From NCBI RefSeq assembly GCF_025808395.1, contig NZ_CP075524.1:372001-436000 (forward strand): a stretch of 64,000 nt of DNA, given 5' to 3'. The DNA comes from Microcella sp. GTDB taxonomy: Bacteria > Actinomycetota > Actinomycetes > Actinomycetales > Microbacteriaceae. Under the pieces are notes generated by a model. It did not search any database and was not told where the DNA came from. It saw only the letters and a program-made list of their open reading frames with translations. Shown here one piece after another: positions 8,625-16,404 of the stretch (the stretch's first letter is position 1; each line of letters starts with the position of its first letter). The translations under genes and the position numbers were made by a program.

Positions 8625-10117
8625 CCCGGCGTGCGCGTCGCCAGCGCCCACGCCAAGATGGCGACGTGCACGGTGACGGCTCGCGTCGGATCACTGAGGG
8701 CTCCTGCACCGAGCAGACGCTCGACCCGCTCGAGCCGGTTGTAGAGGGTCTGGCGCCTGATGGCGAGCGCTCGAGCGGCCGCGCTGCGGCTGCCGCCGGC
8801 GCGAAACAGCTCGGCGAGCGTGCGCAGCAGCTCTGACCCTCGCCGGGCGTCGGCCTCGAGCACGGGGCCGAGCTGCCTCGTGATGAAGTCGTCGAGCGAG
8901 CCCGCGTCATCGACGGTGCGCAGCAGGCGCAAGAGCGCGGTGTCTTCGGCGAGCAGCGCGCCGGTCGCTCCGAGCAGGGGGGCGATCGTGGCCCCGTCGA
9001 CGGCCTCGCGCAACGACGTCGCGACTCCGCCCCAGTCGGCGACGGCGCCGCCCGCCGTGACCGAGCGGAACAGCTGCGTCGCACCGGCCGTCACGGCACC
9101 GAGGGTGCTGCGCAGCCCTGTCGGGTCGCTCGATGCCGCCACCGAGGTGATCATCGCGACCGACTGCCCGACGCGGCCGATCACCGCGGGGCCGAGCACG
9201 CGCGGCACCGTGTCGACGAGATGCACGTAGGCGTCGTCGAGGCTTCTGCCCGGCGCGGGGGCGCACAGCACCGCGATCAGCCGGCTCTGCTGATCGGCGA
9301 CGACCCCGAGCGCTCGGGCACGCGCATCGAGCTCGTCGGCGCTGAGATCGTCGTGCAGCAGTGCGTGCAGCAACTGCTCGTGGGCGTAGCGTCTGGTCGG
9401 CATCGACGACCCCGAGCGCGCGAGCTCGAGTGCGATCGCCGCCGCCCCGCGGTCGATGACGACCCGATGGTCGGCGGTGACGGCGGCGGCTGAGCGAATC
9501 ACTCCGCGACGTTCGCCGAACACCTCGACCGGTCTCTCGAGCTCTCGAGCGTTCGGCGGCACCGTTCCCGACGCGGCCACCTCTCGCCCCTCGGCGTCGA
9601 TGAACGCGGCCGGAGCGCCCGTGAGCTCGGCGAGGGTCGAGAGCACGGCGCTGACTCCGCCGCCCTTCACGAGAACATCCATCAGGCGTCGGGTGGCCTG
9701 GTCTGAGGCGCGCAAGGTGAGCGACTCGGCGTCGAGAATCAAGCGGTGGGCAGACTCGGTGATGTCGATGAAGGGCACCACGCCGTCGAGCCTCACGAGG
9801 GCGACTCTCGAGCCGCGCAGCTCGTCGGCGATGACCGCCGGAATCTCGCTGAAGGTGCGGCCCACCTCGAAGAGCAGCGCGCCGACGTCGATCTCGATGA
9901 GCGACTGCGCGTAGGCCCGCATGCGGGCGTCGCTCGCGGCGACCAGACCGAGGCCCGAGGTCAGCAGCGCTTCGCCGCCCTTCAGCAGGGTGGCGATGTC
10001 GAAGATCTCTGAGGTGTGCACCCAGCGCACGTCGCGCTTCGGGTCGCCGCTCACCAGCCTGGGGTCTGCCGCCGCGAGGGCGGGCAGGGCCAGCAGTTCG
10101 GCAAGCGTGAGCGCCAT
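8597..10117 (-). CDS. PucR-family transcriptional regulator
   Basis: A 506-residue regulator. The N-terminal PucR domain is recognised from LTLAELLALPAL, VRWVHTSEI and GGEALLTSGLGL. The C-terminal helix-turn-helix of the PucR/CdaR type is ARALAIRRQTLYNRLERVERLLG near residues 465-490. The ATG at 10117 has GGAG a few bases upstream, and codons further upstream in this frame are low-complexity shadow. Relatives control purine or amino-acid catabolism, so it may regulate the convergent nucleoside operon, the divergent SUMF1-like genes, or both (inference). Confidence 0.85.
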   Translation of the reverse strand: MALTLAELLALPALAAADPRLVSGDPKRDVRWVHTSEIFDIATLLKGGEALLTSGLGLVAASDARMRAYAQSLIEIDVGALLFEVGRTFSEIPAVIADELRGSRVALVRLDGVVPFIDITESAHRLILDAESLTLRASDQATRRLMDVLVKGGGVSAVLSTLAELTGAPAAFIDAEGREVAASGTVPPNARELERPVEVFGERRGVIRSAAAVTADHRVVIDRGAAAIALELARSGSSMPTRRYAHEQLLHALLHDDLSADELDARARALGVVADQQSRLIAVLCAPAPGRSLDDAYVHLVDTVPRVLGPAVIGRVGQSVAMITSVAASSDPTGLRSTLGAVTAGATQLFRSVTAGGAVADWGGVATSLREAVDGATIAPLLGATGALLAEDTALLRLLRTVDDAGSLDDFITRQLGPVLEADARRGSELLRTLAELFRAGGSRSAAARALAIRRQTLYNRLERVERLLGAGALSDPTRAVTVHVAILAWALATRTPGHSLASSSR

Positions 10118-10262
10118 GACTCCACTCTGGTCAATGCTTGACAGAGTGTCTAGCAACTGCGCACATGAGCGCGCGAAACACGACACAACGTCTGTTGTCG
10201 GGGGTGGCGGCGGTGGTGAGACTGAGAGCGAGCATCCACCCCCGCAAGAAAGAGACGACATC
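10118..10262. promoter_or_regulatory. Divergent intergenic region of pucR-like and SUMF1-like genes
   Basis: This 145-bp stretch separates the two divergent starts. It holds TTGACA at 10138-10143 (a possible -35 for the plus strand, but no good -10 follows) and a short inverted repeat ACAAC-GTCT-GTTGT (within about 10184-10199) that could be an operator. AGAAAGAG before 10263 is the likely ribosome-binding site. Confidence 0.35.
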
Positions 10263-11003
10263 GTGGTCGCGACCGACACAGCAACCGTCACCGGGTCAAG
10301 CCCGCTCGTGCACGTGCCCGAAGGGTATTCGTGGATGGGCTGCGACGACTTCGATCGCGAGGCTCCGCGACGACGCGTCTACGTGCCCGCCTTCTGGATG
10401 GACAAGTATCCGGTCACCAACGACGACTACGCGGCCTACGTCGCGAGCACGGGCGCTCGAGCCCCGTCGTACTGGGAGGGCGGCGCGATTCCCGAGGGCT
10501 ACGGCGACCACCCGGTGATGGTCAACTGGGCGAACGCGACCGCCTACGCGGCGTGGGCGGGCAAGCGGCTGCCCACCGAGGCCGAGTGGGAGAAGGCGGC
10601 GGGCGGCGCTCAAGGCTTCAGCTTTCCGTGGGGAGACACCTTCGACGCCGACCGGGCGCTCACGTGGGAGACAGCCGGCGTCACCGGGCTGCACAGCGAA
10701 CCCGTCACGGCACGGCCGCAATCAGCATCGCCCTACGGGTGCGAGCAGATGGTCGGCCTCGTCGAGGAGTGGGTCGACGACCACTACCGCGCATACTCGG
10801 GCAGCGGCTACGACTCGATCGGCTACGTGCAGGGCTACCGCGTGCTGCGCGGCGGCAGCTGGATCTTCGCGCAGACGCACGCGCGCATCACCTACCGGTG
10901 CTTCGAAGAAGAGAACCTCTCAGACGAGCACTTCTGGGGGCTCGGCGGCCCGACCTTCCGCTGCGCCTCGACGAACGCACCGCAACCGGAGGCCCGAGCA
11001 TGA
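10263..11003 (+). CDS. SUMF1/EgtB-fold protein without the FGE cysteine pair (copy 1)
   Basis: A 246-residue protein of the formylglycine-generating-enzyme fold. Recognisable blocks are HVPEGYSWMGCDDFDREAPRR near the N-terminus, FWMDKYPVTNDDYAAY, KRLPTEAEWEKAA, FPWGDTFD and RVLRGGSW. The segment after GGSW reads IFAQTHARITYRCF, so the CxxxxC-type catalytic pair of genuine sulfatase activators is absent. It may be a ligand-binding or partner protein. The GTG at 10263 is chosen because AGAAAGAG precedes it and the frame upstream is antisense to the regulator. No sulfatase gene lies nearby. Confidence 0.75.
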   Translation: MVATDTATVTGSSPLVHVPEGYSWMGCDDFDREAPRRRVYVPAFWMDKYPVTNDDYAAYVASTGARAPSYWEGGAIPEGYGDHPVMVNWANATAYAAWAGKRLPTEAEWEKAAGGAQGFSFPWGDTFDADRALTWETAGVTGLHSEPVTARPQSASPYGCEQMVGLVEEWVDDHYRAYSGSGYDSIGYVQGYRVLRGGSWIFAQTHARITYRCFEEENLSDEHFWGLGGPTFRCASTNAPQPEARA

Positions 11004-11713
11004 CCCCCACGCTGCCCCCCGGGCACGACCTCGTGCGCATCGCCGCCGGGGAGTTCGTGCGCGGAAGCGACGACTTCGACATCGAAGCCCCCGAGCGCAC
11101 CGAGCACCTGCACGCCTTCGAGATCGACCGCTACCCCGTGACGGTCGAGCAGTATGCGCGCTACTGCCGCGAGTCGGGCGCTGCGACGCCTCCCGACTTT
11201 CCTGACGCGACGCGGCTGGCGGCCGAGCCTGAACTGCTGCGGCACCCGGTCGAGCGCGTCTCGTGGCACGAGGCCGTCGCCTACGCCGGCTGGGCCGGGC
11301 TGCGGCTGCCGACCGAGGCCGAGTGGGAGCGCGCGGCGAGAGGCACCGATGGCCGCCGGTGGCCGTGGGGCGACCGCTTCGATGAAGCGCGGGCGGTGGT
11401 CTGGGACAACGCGAAGGCGCTCGGTGTCACGACCGTGTCGATCGATCGCTTTCCGGGCGGCGAGAGCGCCGACGGAGTGCGCCACCTCGCTGGCAACGTC
11501 GAAGAGTGGGTGCACGACGAACTGCGACCCTACCCGGGCAGCAGCCACCGCTCGCCGGTCGCCGAGGGCGGCTGCCGCGTGCTGCGCGGCGGGTCGTGGT
11601 TCTACACCAACGAGTACGCGCGCGGGTCGTTCCGGCGCGGGGCGCTGCCCGACTTCACGGGCTATGCCGGCGCAGGCGGCCCGGGGTTTCGCTGCGCTCG
11701 CGACGCCGACTGA
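11000..11713 (+). CDS. SUMF1/EgtB-fold protein without the FGE cysteine pair (copy 2)
   Basis: A 237-residue tandem paralogue overlapping copy 1 by ATGA. It has RIAAGEFVRGSDDFDIEAP, FEIDRYPVTVEQYARY, LRLPTEAEWERAARG, WPWGDRFD and RVLRGGSWFYTNEYARGSFR. As in copy 1, the cysteines needed for formylglycine formation are missing. The shared start GSDDFDIEAP/GCDDFDREAP shows recent duplication. The coupled expression suggests the two proteins act together, perhaps in response to the PucR-type regulator (inference). Confidence 0.75.
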   Translation: MTPTLPPGHDLVRIAAGEFVRGSDDFDIEAPERTEHLHAFEIDRYPVTVEQYARYCRESGAATPPDFPDATRLAAEPELLRHPVERVSWHEAVAYAGWAGLRLPTEAEWERAARGTDGRRWPWGDRFDEARAVVWDNAKALGVTTVSIDRFPGGESADGVRHLAGNVEEWVHDELRPYPGSSHRSPVAEGGCRVLRGGSWFYTNEYARGSFRRGALPDFTGYAGAGGPGFRCARDAD

Positions 11714-11728
11714 CGGCGCGCACTGGCG

Positions 11729-11854
11729 CTAGTGCGGCAGGTCGATCGCGCCAGTCGACACGACGGCGATGACGCTCACGAGCAGCGCCGGCACGACGAT
11801 GAGGGCCGCGAACAGGCTGAACAGCGCGACGGTGAACTTCTCGACGCGCGTCAT
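11729..11854 (-). CDS. Small single-pass membrane protein, 41 residues
   Basis: Reading the minus strand from the ATG at 11854 gives a 41-residue protein with charged start MTRVEKF and one strongly hydrophobic helix (ALFSLFAALIVVPALLVSV), ending in TAG at 11729. Its ATG overlaps the TGA of the 2TM gene as ATGA, which supports real translation-coupled expression. The function is unknown; a small partner of the 2TM protein is the simplest idea. It is too short for ordinary gene calling. Confidence 0.6.
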   Translation of the reverse strand: MTRVEKFTVALFSLFAALIVVPALLVSVIAVVSTGAIDLPH

Positions 11855-12132
11855 GACTTGCCCTGCGTCATGCGGGCGACCTCACGGTCGACGTCGGCCT
11901 CGGTGATGGCTTTCGGGTTGGGCCCGTAGGCGTCGATCGCCATGAACATGGCGGCGATGCCCATGCCGGCGATCGGGAAGATCGGCCAGAAGAAGCCGCC
12001 GGGCATCGTGAACGCCCACACGCCGACGACGATGACCGAGACGGCCAGCCAGATGAGCAAGAACTGAAAGAAGTCGGCGCGCGCCTTCAGGCGACGACGT
12101 GCCAGCTCGCGAAGATCGGTGTCGCTTGTCAT
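11851..12132 (-). CDS. 2TM domain-containing protein
   Basis: A 93-residue protein with an N-terminal charged helix (RELARRRLKARADF), two hydrophobic helices separated by a short GGFFWPIF turn, and a polar tail. This is the 2TM-domain architecture of uncharacterised bacterial membrane proteins. It is transcribed with the 41-residue membrane protein downstream (4-nt overlap). The function is unknown. Confidence 0.7.
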   Translation of the reverse strand: MTSDTDLRELARRRLKARADFFQFLLIWLAVSVIVVGVWAFTMPGGFFWPIFPIAGMGIAAMFMAIDAYGPNPKAITEADVDREVARMTQGKS

Positions 12133-12194
12133 GACTCCAGACTAGCGAGCGGCCTCCGGATGCTCATCCACCGTTCGGCGTACTCGCGGGTCGT

Positions 12195-13097
12195 TCACCC
12201 GATGGGCAGGCGGTAGCCCTGCTCGGCGTCGCCCGTCGCGAGACCGTCGGCGAGCAGGCTCGCGAGCGCGCGCTCGCGCTGCACGGCATCTGGCCAGAGC
12301 TGCTCGACGACCTCGGCGGGCACCGGTGTGTCGCTCTGCCGCAGCTCGCGCATGATGAGGCCCCGCACCTGGCGGTCGCTGCCCTCGAAGCGCGCCTGCC
12401 GCGGCGCCGCCGGGCCGTCGTAGTCGGGGTAGCCTGCCGCGCGCCAGGCGCACAGCTCGGCGATCGGGCAGGCCTCGCACGTCGGGGCTCGGGCCGTGCA
12501 CACTGTCTGCCCGAGCTCCATCGTGCCGGCGTTGAACTGCCGAGCCTCGGCCGGGTCGCCCGGCAGCAGTGCCTGCATCGCGTCGAGGTCTGCGCGAATG
12601 CGCGCGGGCCCCGCCTCGCCGAGGCCCGCGACCGCGCGGGCCAGCACCCGGCGCGTGTTGACGTCGACGACCGGGGTGCGCACCCCGAAGGCGAAGGCCG
12701 CGACGGCGCGAGCGGTGTAGTCGCCGATGCCGGGCAGGGCGAGCAGGGCATCCACGTCAGCGGGCACGATGCCGCCGTGCCGCTCGCTGATGGCGACCGC
12801 TGCGGCGTGCAGGCGCAGGGCTCGGCGGGGGTAGCCGAGGCGATCCCAGGCGCGAACTGCTTCGGCGGGGGAGTCGGCGGCGAGCGCGTCGGGCGTCGGC
12901 CAGCGCGCAAGCCACTGCTCGAGTCGCGGAATCACTCGCGCGACGGGCGTCTGCTGCAGCATGATCTCGCTCACGAGGGTGCCCCACGCGCTGAACTCGG
13001 GGCGGCGCCACGGCAGGTCGCGCGCGTGCTCGGCGAACCATGCGATGATGCGGGGCGGGATGCCCGCTCGCCGCTCGGCGCCGCCCTCTGTCTGCAC
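12195..13097 (-). CDS. mutY: A/G-specific adenine DNA glycosylase
   Basis: A 300-residue MutY that removes adenine paired with 8-oxoguanine. The catalytic Glu lies in SEIMLQQTPV, the helix-hairpin-helix in LPGIGDYTARAVAAFAFG, the catalytic Asp in VDVNTRRVLAR, and the four-cysteine Fe-S cluster in CTARAPTCEACPIAELC. The C-terminal region is short compared with MutY proteins carrying a full NUDIX-like 8-oxoG recognition domain, as is usual in actinobacteria. It is monocistronic; an antisense relation to neighbours is absent. Confidence 0.93.
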   Translation of the reverse strand: MQTEGGAERRAGIPPRIIAWFAEHARDLPWRRPEFSAWGTLVSEIMLQQTPVARVIPRLEQWLARWPTPDALAADSPAEAVRAWDRLGYPRRALRLHAAAVAISERHGGIVPADVDALLALPGIGDYTARAVAAFAFGVRTPVVDVNTRRVLARAVAGLGEAGPARIRADLDAMQALLPGDPAEARQFNAGTMELGQTVCTARAPTCEACPIAELCAWRAAGYPDYDGPAAPRQARFEGSDRQVRGLIMRELRQSDTPVPAEVVEQLWPDAVQRERALASLLADGLATGDAEQGYRLPIG

Positions 13098-13252
13098 CCC
13101 ACTACGCTACGGCGTCGCTCGTGCCCACACCCCGTCGATCGGTCACTTGTCGCGGTCGCCCGGCGCCGCTCGCACAACAACTGACCGATAGACGCCCGAA
13201 CTGCACGGGTCGGCGCGCGAGCACCACGGCGCTGACCGCGTAGGGTCGCCGC

Positions 13253-13897
13253 ATGACCGATCGCACCGCGCTGCTCGCCGGCCTCGCCGATGAGGTGCTC
13301 GCGCACAACCCCTCTGGCCGACGGGTGCTCGCGATCGACGGCGTCGACGGCGCAGGCAAGACGACCTTCGCCGACGCACTCGCTGCGGTGCTGCGCGATC
13401 GCGGTGTTCATGTGGTGCGCGCGAGCGTCGACGGCTTTCATCGTCCGCGCGCCGAGCGGTATGCGCGGGGTCGCGACTCGGCCGAGGGGTACTACCGCGA
13501 TTCGTTCGACCTCGAGGCGCTCAGGGCGCTGCTCATCGAGCCGTTCGGCTCGGGCGCCGCAGTCGTGGTGGTCGCTGCGTTCGACCACGCGAGCGATGCG
13601 CCTGTCGAGCGGCGCGAGTCGGGCATCCCGCACGATGCGATGCTCGTGCTCGACGGGGTCTTTCTGCACCGCCCCGAGCTGCGCGGGCTCTGGCACAGCA
13701 GCGTGTGGCTCGACGTCGACGATGCGGTGCGCGAGGCGCGACTCACCGCTCGCGATGGTGCTGGTTCGCTCGCTGCGCGGTATTCAGAGGGGCAGGCGAT
13801 CTATGCCCGCGAGGCGAACCCTCGGCGAGCTGCGGCGATCATCGTCGACAACAACGACGCGGCGCGCCCGAGACGCGTGTTCGCCGACTTCTGCTGA
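13253..13897 (+). CDS. Uridine kinase-like P-loop protein
   Basis: A 214-residue P-loop kinase with Walker A AIDGVDGAGKTTFADAL near residues 27-43 and a following SVDGFHRPRAERYARG segment typical of the uridine/pantothenate kinase group, where the Asp-Gly-Phe-His region binds the acceptor. Many actinobacterial relatives are annotated as uridine kinase, but substrate is unproven. A nucleoside-salvage role would fit the first part of the window, though it lies 5 kb away and on its own. Confidence 0.75.
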   Translation: MTDRTALLAGLADEVLAHNPSGRRVLAIDGVDGAGKTTFADALAAVLRDRGVHVVRASVDGFHRPRAERYARGRDSAEGYYRDSFDLEALRALLIEPFGSGAAVVVVAAFDHASDAPVERRESGIPHDAMLVLDGVFLHRPELRGLWHSSVWLDVDDAVREARLTARDGAGSLAARYSEGQAIYAREANPRRAAAIIVDNNDAARPRRVFADFC

Positions 13898-13936
13898 GGC
13901 GGGGCAACTCTCAGCGCGCGCACCTAGCGTGGCGGC

Positions 13937-15409
13937 ATGACGATGCTCGTGACCGGCGCCACCGGCTATATCGGCGGGCGCCTGGTGCCGCGACTGCTCG
14001 AGGCGGGCCACGAGGTGCGGGTGTTCGTGCGCGACCCGGTGCGCCTGCGCGACGTGCCGTGGGCGGGGCAGGTCGAGGTAGTCGTCGGCGATCTGAGCCG
14101 CGCCGCCGACGTCGAGCGCGCGGTCGAGGGCATCGACGTGCTGTACTACCTCGTGCACTCGATGAGCAGTGCGGGCGACTTCGAGCGCACCGAGCGACAG
14201 GTGGCCTCGACGGTCGCGCGAGCCGCGGCCGAGGCGAAGGTGGGCCGCATCGTCTACCTCGGCGGGCTGCACCCCGATGGCCCGCTCTCGGCGCACTTGC
14301 GCAGCCGCAAAGAGGTCGGTGACATTCTCATGGCGAGCGGGGTGCCGACGGCCGCGCTGCAAGCGGGCGTCGTCATCGGCTCGGGCTCGGCGAGCTTCGA
14401 GATGATCCGCCACTTGACCGAGGTGCTGCCGTACATGCCTGCGCCGAAGTGGGTGCGCAATTTTATTCAGCCGATCGCGGTTCGGGATGTTCTCCACTAC
14501 TTGATCTGCGCCGCCAGCCTGCCTGCCCACGTGAATCGTGCTTTCGACATCGGCGGCCCCGATGTGCTGCGCTACGGGCAGATGATGAACGGCTACGCCG
14601 TCGAGGCCGGCCTCAAGCAGCGGCCCATCGCGAGCCTGCCGGTGCTCACGCCCTACCTCGCGAGTCAGTGGGTGAACCTGGTGACGCCGATTCCTCGGGC
14701 GCTCGCGGTGCCGATCATCTCGAGCCTGCAGTACGACGCAGTGTGCAGCGAACACGACATCGATGAGTTCATCGCGCCGCCCGAGGGCGGGCTCACGGGC
14801 TATCGCCGAGCGGTGCGCTATGCCTTGGCGAAGATGCGCGAGGGCGAGGTCGAGACCAGTTGGCAGAACGCGACAGTGCAGGGTGCGCCGAGCGACCTGC
14901 TGCCGAGCGACCCCGACTGGAGCGGGCACACCGTCTACACCGACCTGCAGGAGGTCGACTCGGCAGCGTCGCCCGAGGCGCTGTGGCGCGTCGTCGAGGG
15001 CATCGGCGGTGAGAACGGCTGGTATTCGCTGCCGGTGGCATGGGCGGCGCGAGGCTGGCTCGACAAGCTCGTCGGGGGTGTCGGGCTGCGGCGCGGTCGC
15101 CGCGACGCCGAGCGGCTCGCACCGGGTGAGGCCGTCGACTTCTGGCGCGTCGAGCAGCTCGAGCGCGGGCGCTTTCTGCGGTTGCGCGCCGAGATGAAGG
15201 TGCCGGGTCGGGCGTGGCTCGAGTTCACGGTGCTCGAGCGGCCGGGCGGCGGTTCGCGGTTGCGGCAGCGCGCCGTGTTCTTTCCGACCGGGCTGGGCGG
15301 CCGGCTCTACTGGGCGGCCGTGCTGCCCTTTCACGGCGTGGTGTTCAGCGGCATGGCGTCGACGATCGCGCGCACGGCGGCGAACAGTATTCAGGTAACG
15401 AAAAGGTAA
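13937..15409 (+). CDS. NAD(P)-binding SDR fused to DUF2867 domain
   Basis: A 490-residue two-domain protein. The N-terminal half is an NmrA/extended-SDR-like Rossmann domain with TGATGYIGGRLVPRLLEAGHEV and a short YYLVHSMSS segment in place of a clear YxxxK. The C-terminal half, from about residue 330, matches DUF2867 (WRVVEGIGGENGWY, then a polyketide-cyclase-like block ending RQRAVFFPTGLGGRLYW). Such fusions are common in actinobacteria and unassigned in function; a membrane-lipid or quinone-related redox role has been suggested for the family but is not shown here. Confidence 0.8.
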   Translation: MTMLVTGATGYIGGRLVPRLLEAGHEVRVFVRDPVRLRDVPWAGQVEVVVGDLSRAADVERAVEGIDVLYYLVHSMSSAGDFERTERQVASTVARAAAEAKVGRIVYLGGLHPDGPLSAHLRSRKEVGDILMASGVPTAALQAGVVIGSGSASFEMIRHLTEVLPYMPAPKWVRNFIQPIAVRDVLHYLICAASLPAHVNRAFDIGGPDVLRYGQMMNGYAVEAGLKQRPIASLPVLTPYLASQWVNLVTPIPRALAVPIISSLQYDAVCSEHDIDEFIAPPEGGLTGYRRAVRYALAKMREGEVETSWQNATVQGAPSDLLPSDPDWSGHTVYTDLQEVDSAASPEALWRVVEGIGGENGWYSLPVAWAARGWLDKLVGGVGLRRGRRDAERLAPGEAVDFWRVEQLERGRFLRLRAEMKVPGRAWLEFTVLERPGGGSRLRQRAVFFPTGLGGRLYWAAVLPFHGVVFSGMASTIARTAANSIQVTKR

Positions 15410-15464
15410 CGACTGCGCTAGGGTAGACGCACCGCAATGACGCGGAGACCGACTGCCGGAAGCG

Positions 15465-16382
15465 ATGCCGATGCCCAACCTGCACCCGTGGAGACTCTCA
15501 CGGCGCGCGCCCGCTCGGCCATACTCCGCCCGCCGCACCGCGGCTTCGTTCACCGCCACACTCGCCCTCGTCGCGGTGCTCGCCATCGACCACACCGCGG
15601 CCACCGTGCACGCGGCGCAGCCGCTCGGCTCGCTCGGGCTCAACAACGGCGTGCCGCTGACGATCGCGCACCGCGGCGATCCCGCCGCCGCACCCGAGAA
15701 CACCCTGCCGGCGTTCGAAGCGGCACTGCGCAGCGGAGCCGAGGTGCTCGAACTCGACCTGCGGGTGAGCGCCGACGGCCACGCCGTGCTCTTTCACGAC
15801 GACACTCTCGACCGCACCACCGATGGCACGGGCCCCGTCTCAGACCTGAGCCTTGCCGAGCTGCAGGCCCTCGACGCGGGCAGCTGGTACGGCAGCGCAT
15901 GGGCGGGCACGAGCATCCCGACCTTCGAAGAATTCTTGCCCCTGCTGCGGTCGTCGAGCGCACGGGCCCTCATCGAGTTCAAAGGCGCGTGGACGACAGA
16001 GCAACTTCGCCCCGTCGTCGCCGCGATCTACCGCGCTGGAGTGCAAGACCGCGTCGTCGTCGCGAGCTTCACCTCGAAGACGCTCATGAGGCTCGCGCGC
16101 ACCGCGCCCTCGCTGCATCGAGCCGCGATGGCCCGCTACCTGCCCGACGACCCGGTCGCCTTCGCCGACGAGTTCGGCGCGACGACCGTCGTGACGAGTC
16201 TGCGGTCGTTCCACCTCGACCCGGGTGCCGCCGAGCGCCTGCGGCTCGCGGGGCTCACGGTGATCGTCTACACCCTCAACCGCGCCGACCTGTGGCAGCA
16301 GGCGATCGACCTGGGGGTCGACGGCGTGGTGACGGATGCTCCGCGCAGGCTCGCGCAGCAGCACGCGAGCGCGCGCGACTGA
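15465..16382 (+). CDS. Secreted glycerophosphodiester phosphodiesterase family protein
   Basis: A 305-residue enzyme that would hydrolyse glycerophosphodiesters to glycerol-3-phosphate and an alcohol. A basic N-terminus and hydrophobic stretch (ASFTATLALVAVLAI) followed by VHAAQ looks like a signal peptide of about 50 residues. The GDPD motifs are clear: AHRGDPAAAPENTLPAF, ELDLRVSADGHAVLFHD with the metal and catalytic residues, then DRTTDGTG. The C-terminal VTDAPRRLA ends the TIM barrel. The start codon is not fully certain because no strong ribosome-binding site is visible. Confidence 0.85.
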   Translation: MPMPNLHPWRLSRRAPARPYSARRTAASFTATLALVAVLAIDHTAATVHAAQPLGSLGLNNGVPLTIAHRGDPAAAPENTLPAFEAALRSGAEVLELDLRVSADGHAVLFHDDTLDRTTDGTGPVSDLSLAELQALDAGSWYGSAWAGTSIPTFEEFLPLLRSSSARALIEFKGAWTTEQLRPVVAAIYRAGVQDRVVVASFTSKTLMRLARTAPSLHRAAMARYLPDDPVAFADEFGATTVVTSLRSFHLDPGAAERLRLAGLTVIVYTLNRADLWQQAIDLGVDGVVTDAPRRLAQQHASARD

Positions 16383-16404
16383 GCGCGCTGCCTCGGGGAA
16401 GAGC

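Noticed and set aside
10263..11713. Formylglycine-generating enzymes
   Set aside because: The fold matches but the catalytic cysteine pair is absent in both copies and no sulfatase is nearby.
13784..15703. Minus-strand open frame of 639 codons
   Set aside because: It is antisense to the SDR/DUF2867 gene, which has clear Rossmann and DUF2867 motifs; the composition of the antisense frame is shadow-like.
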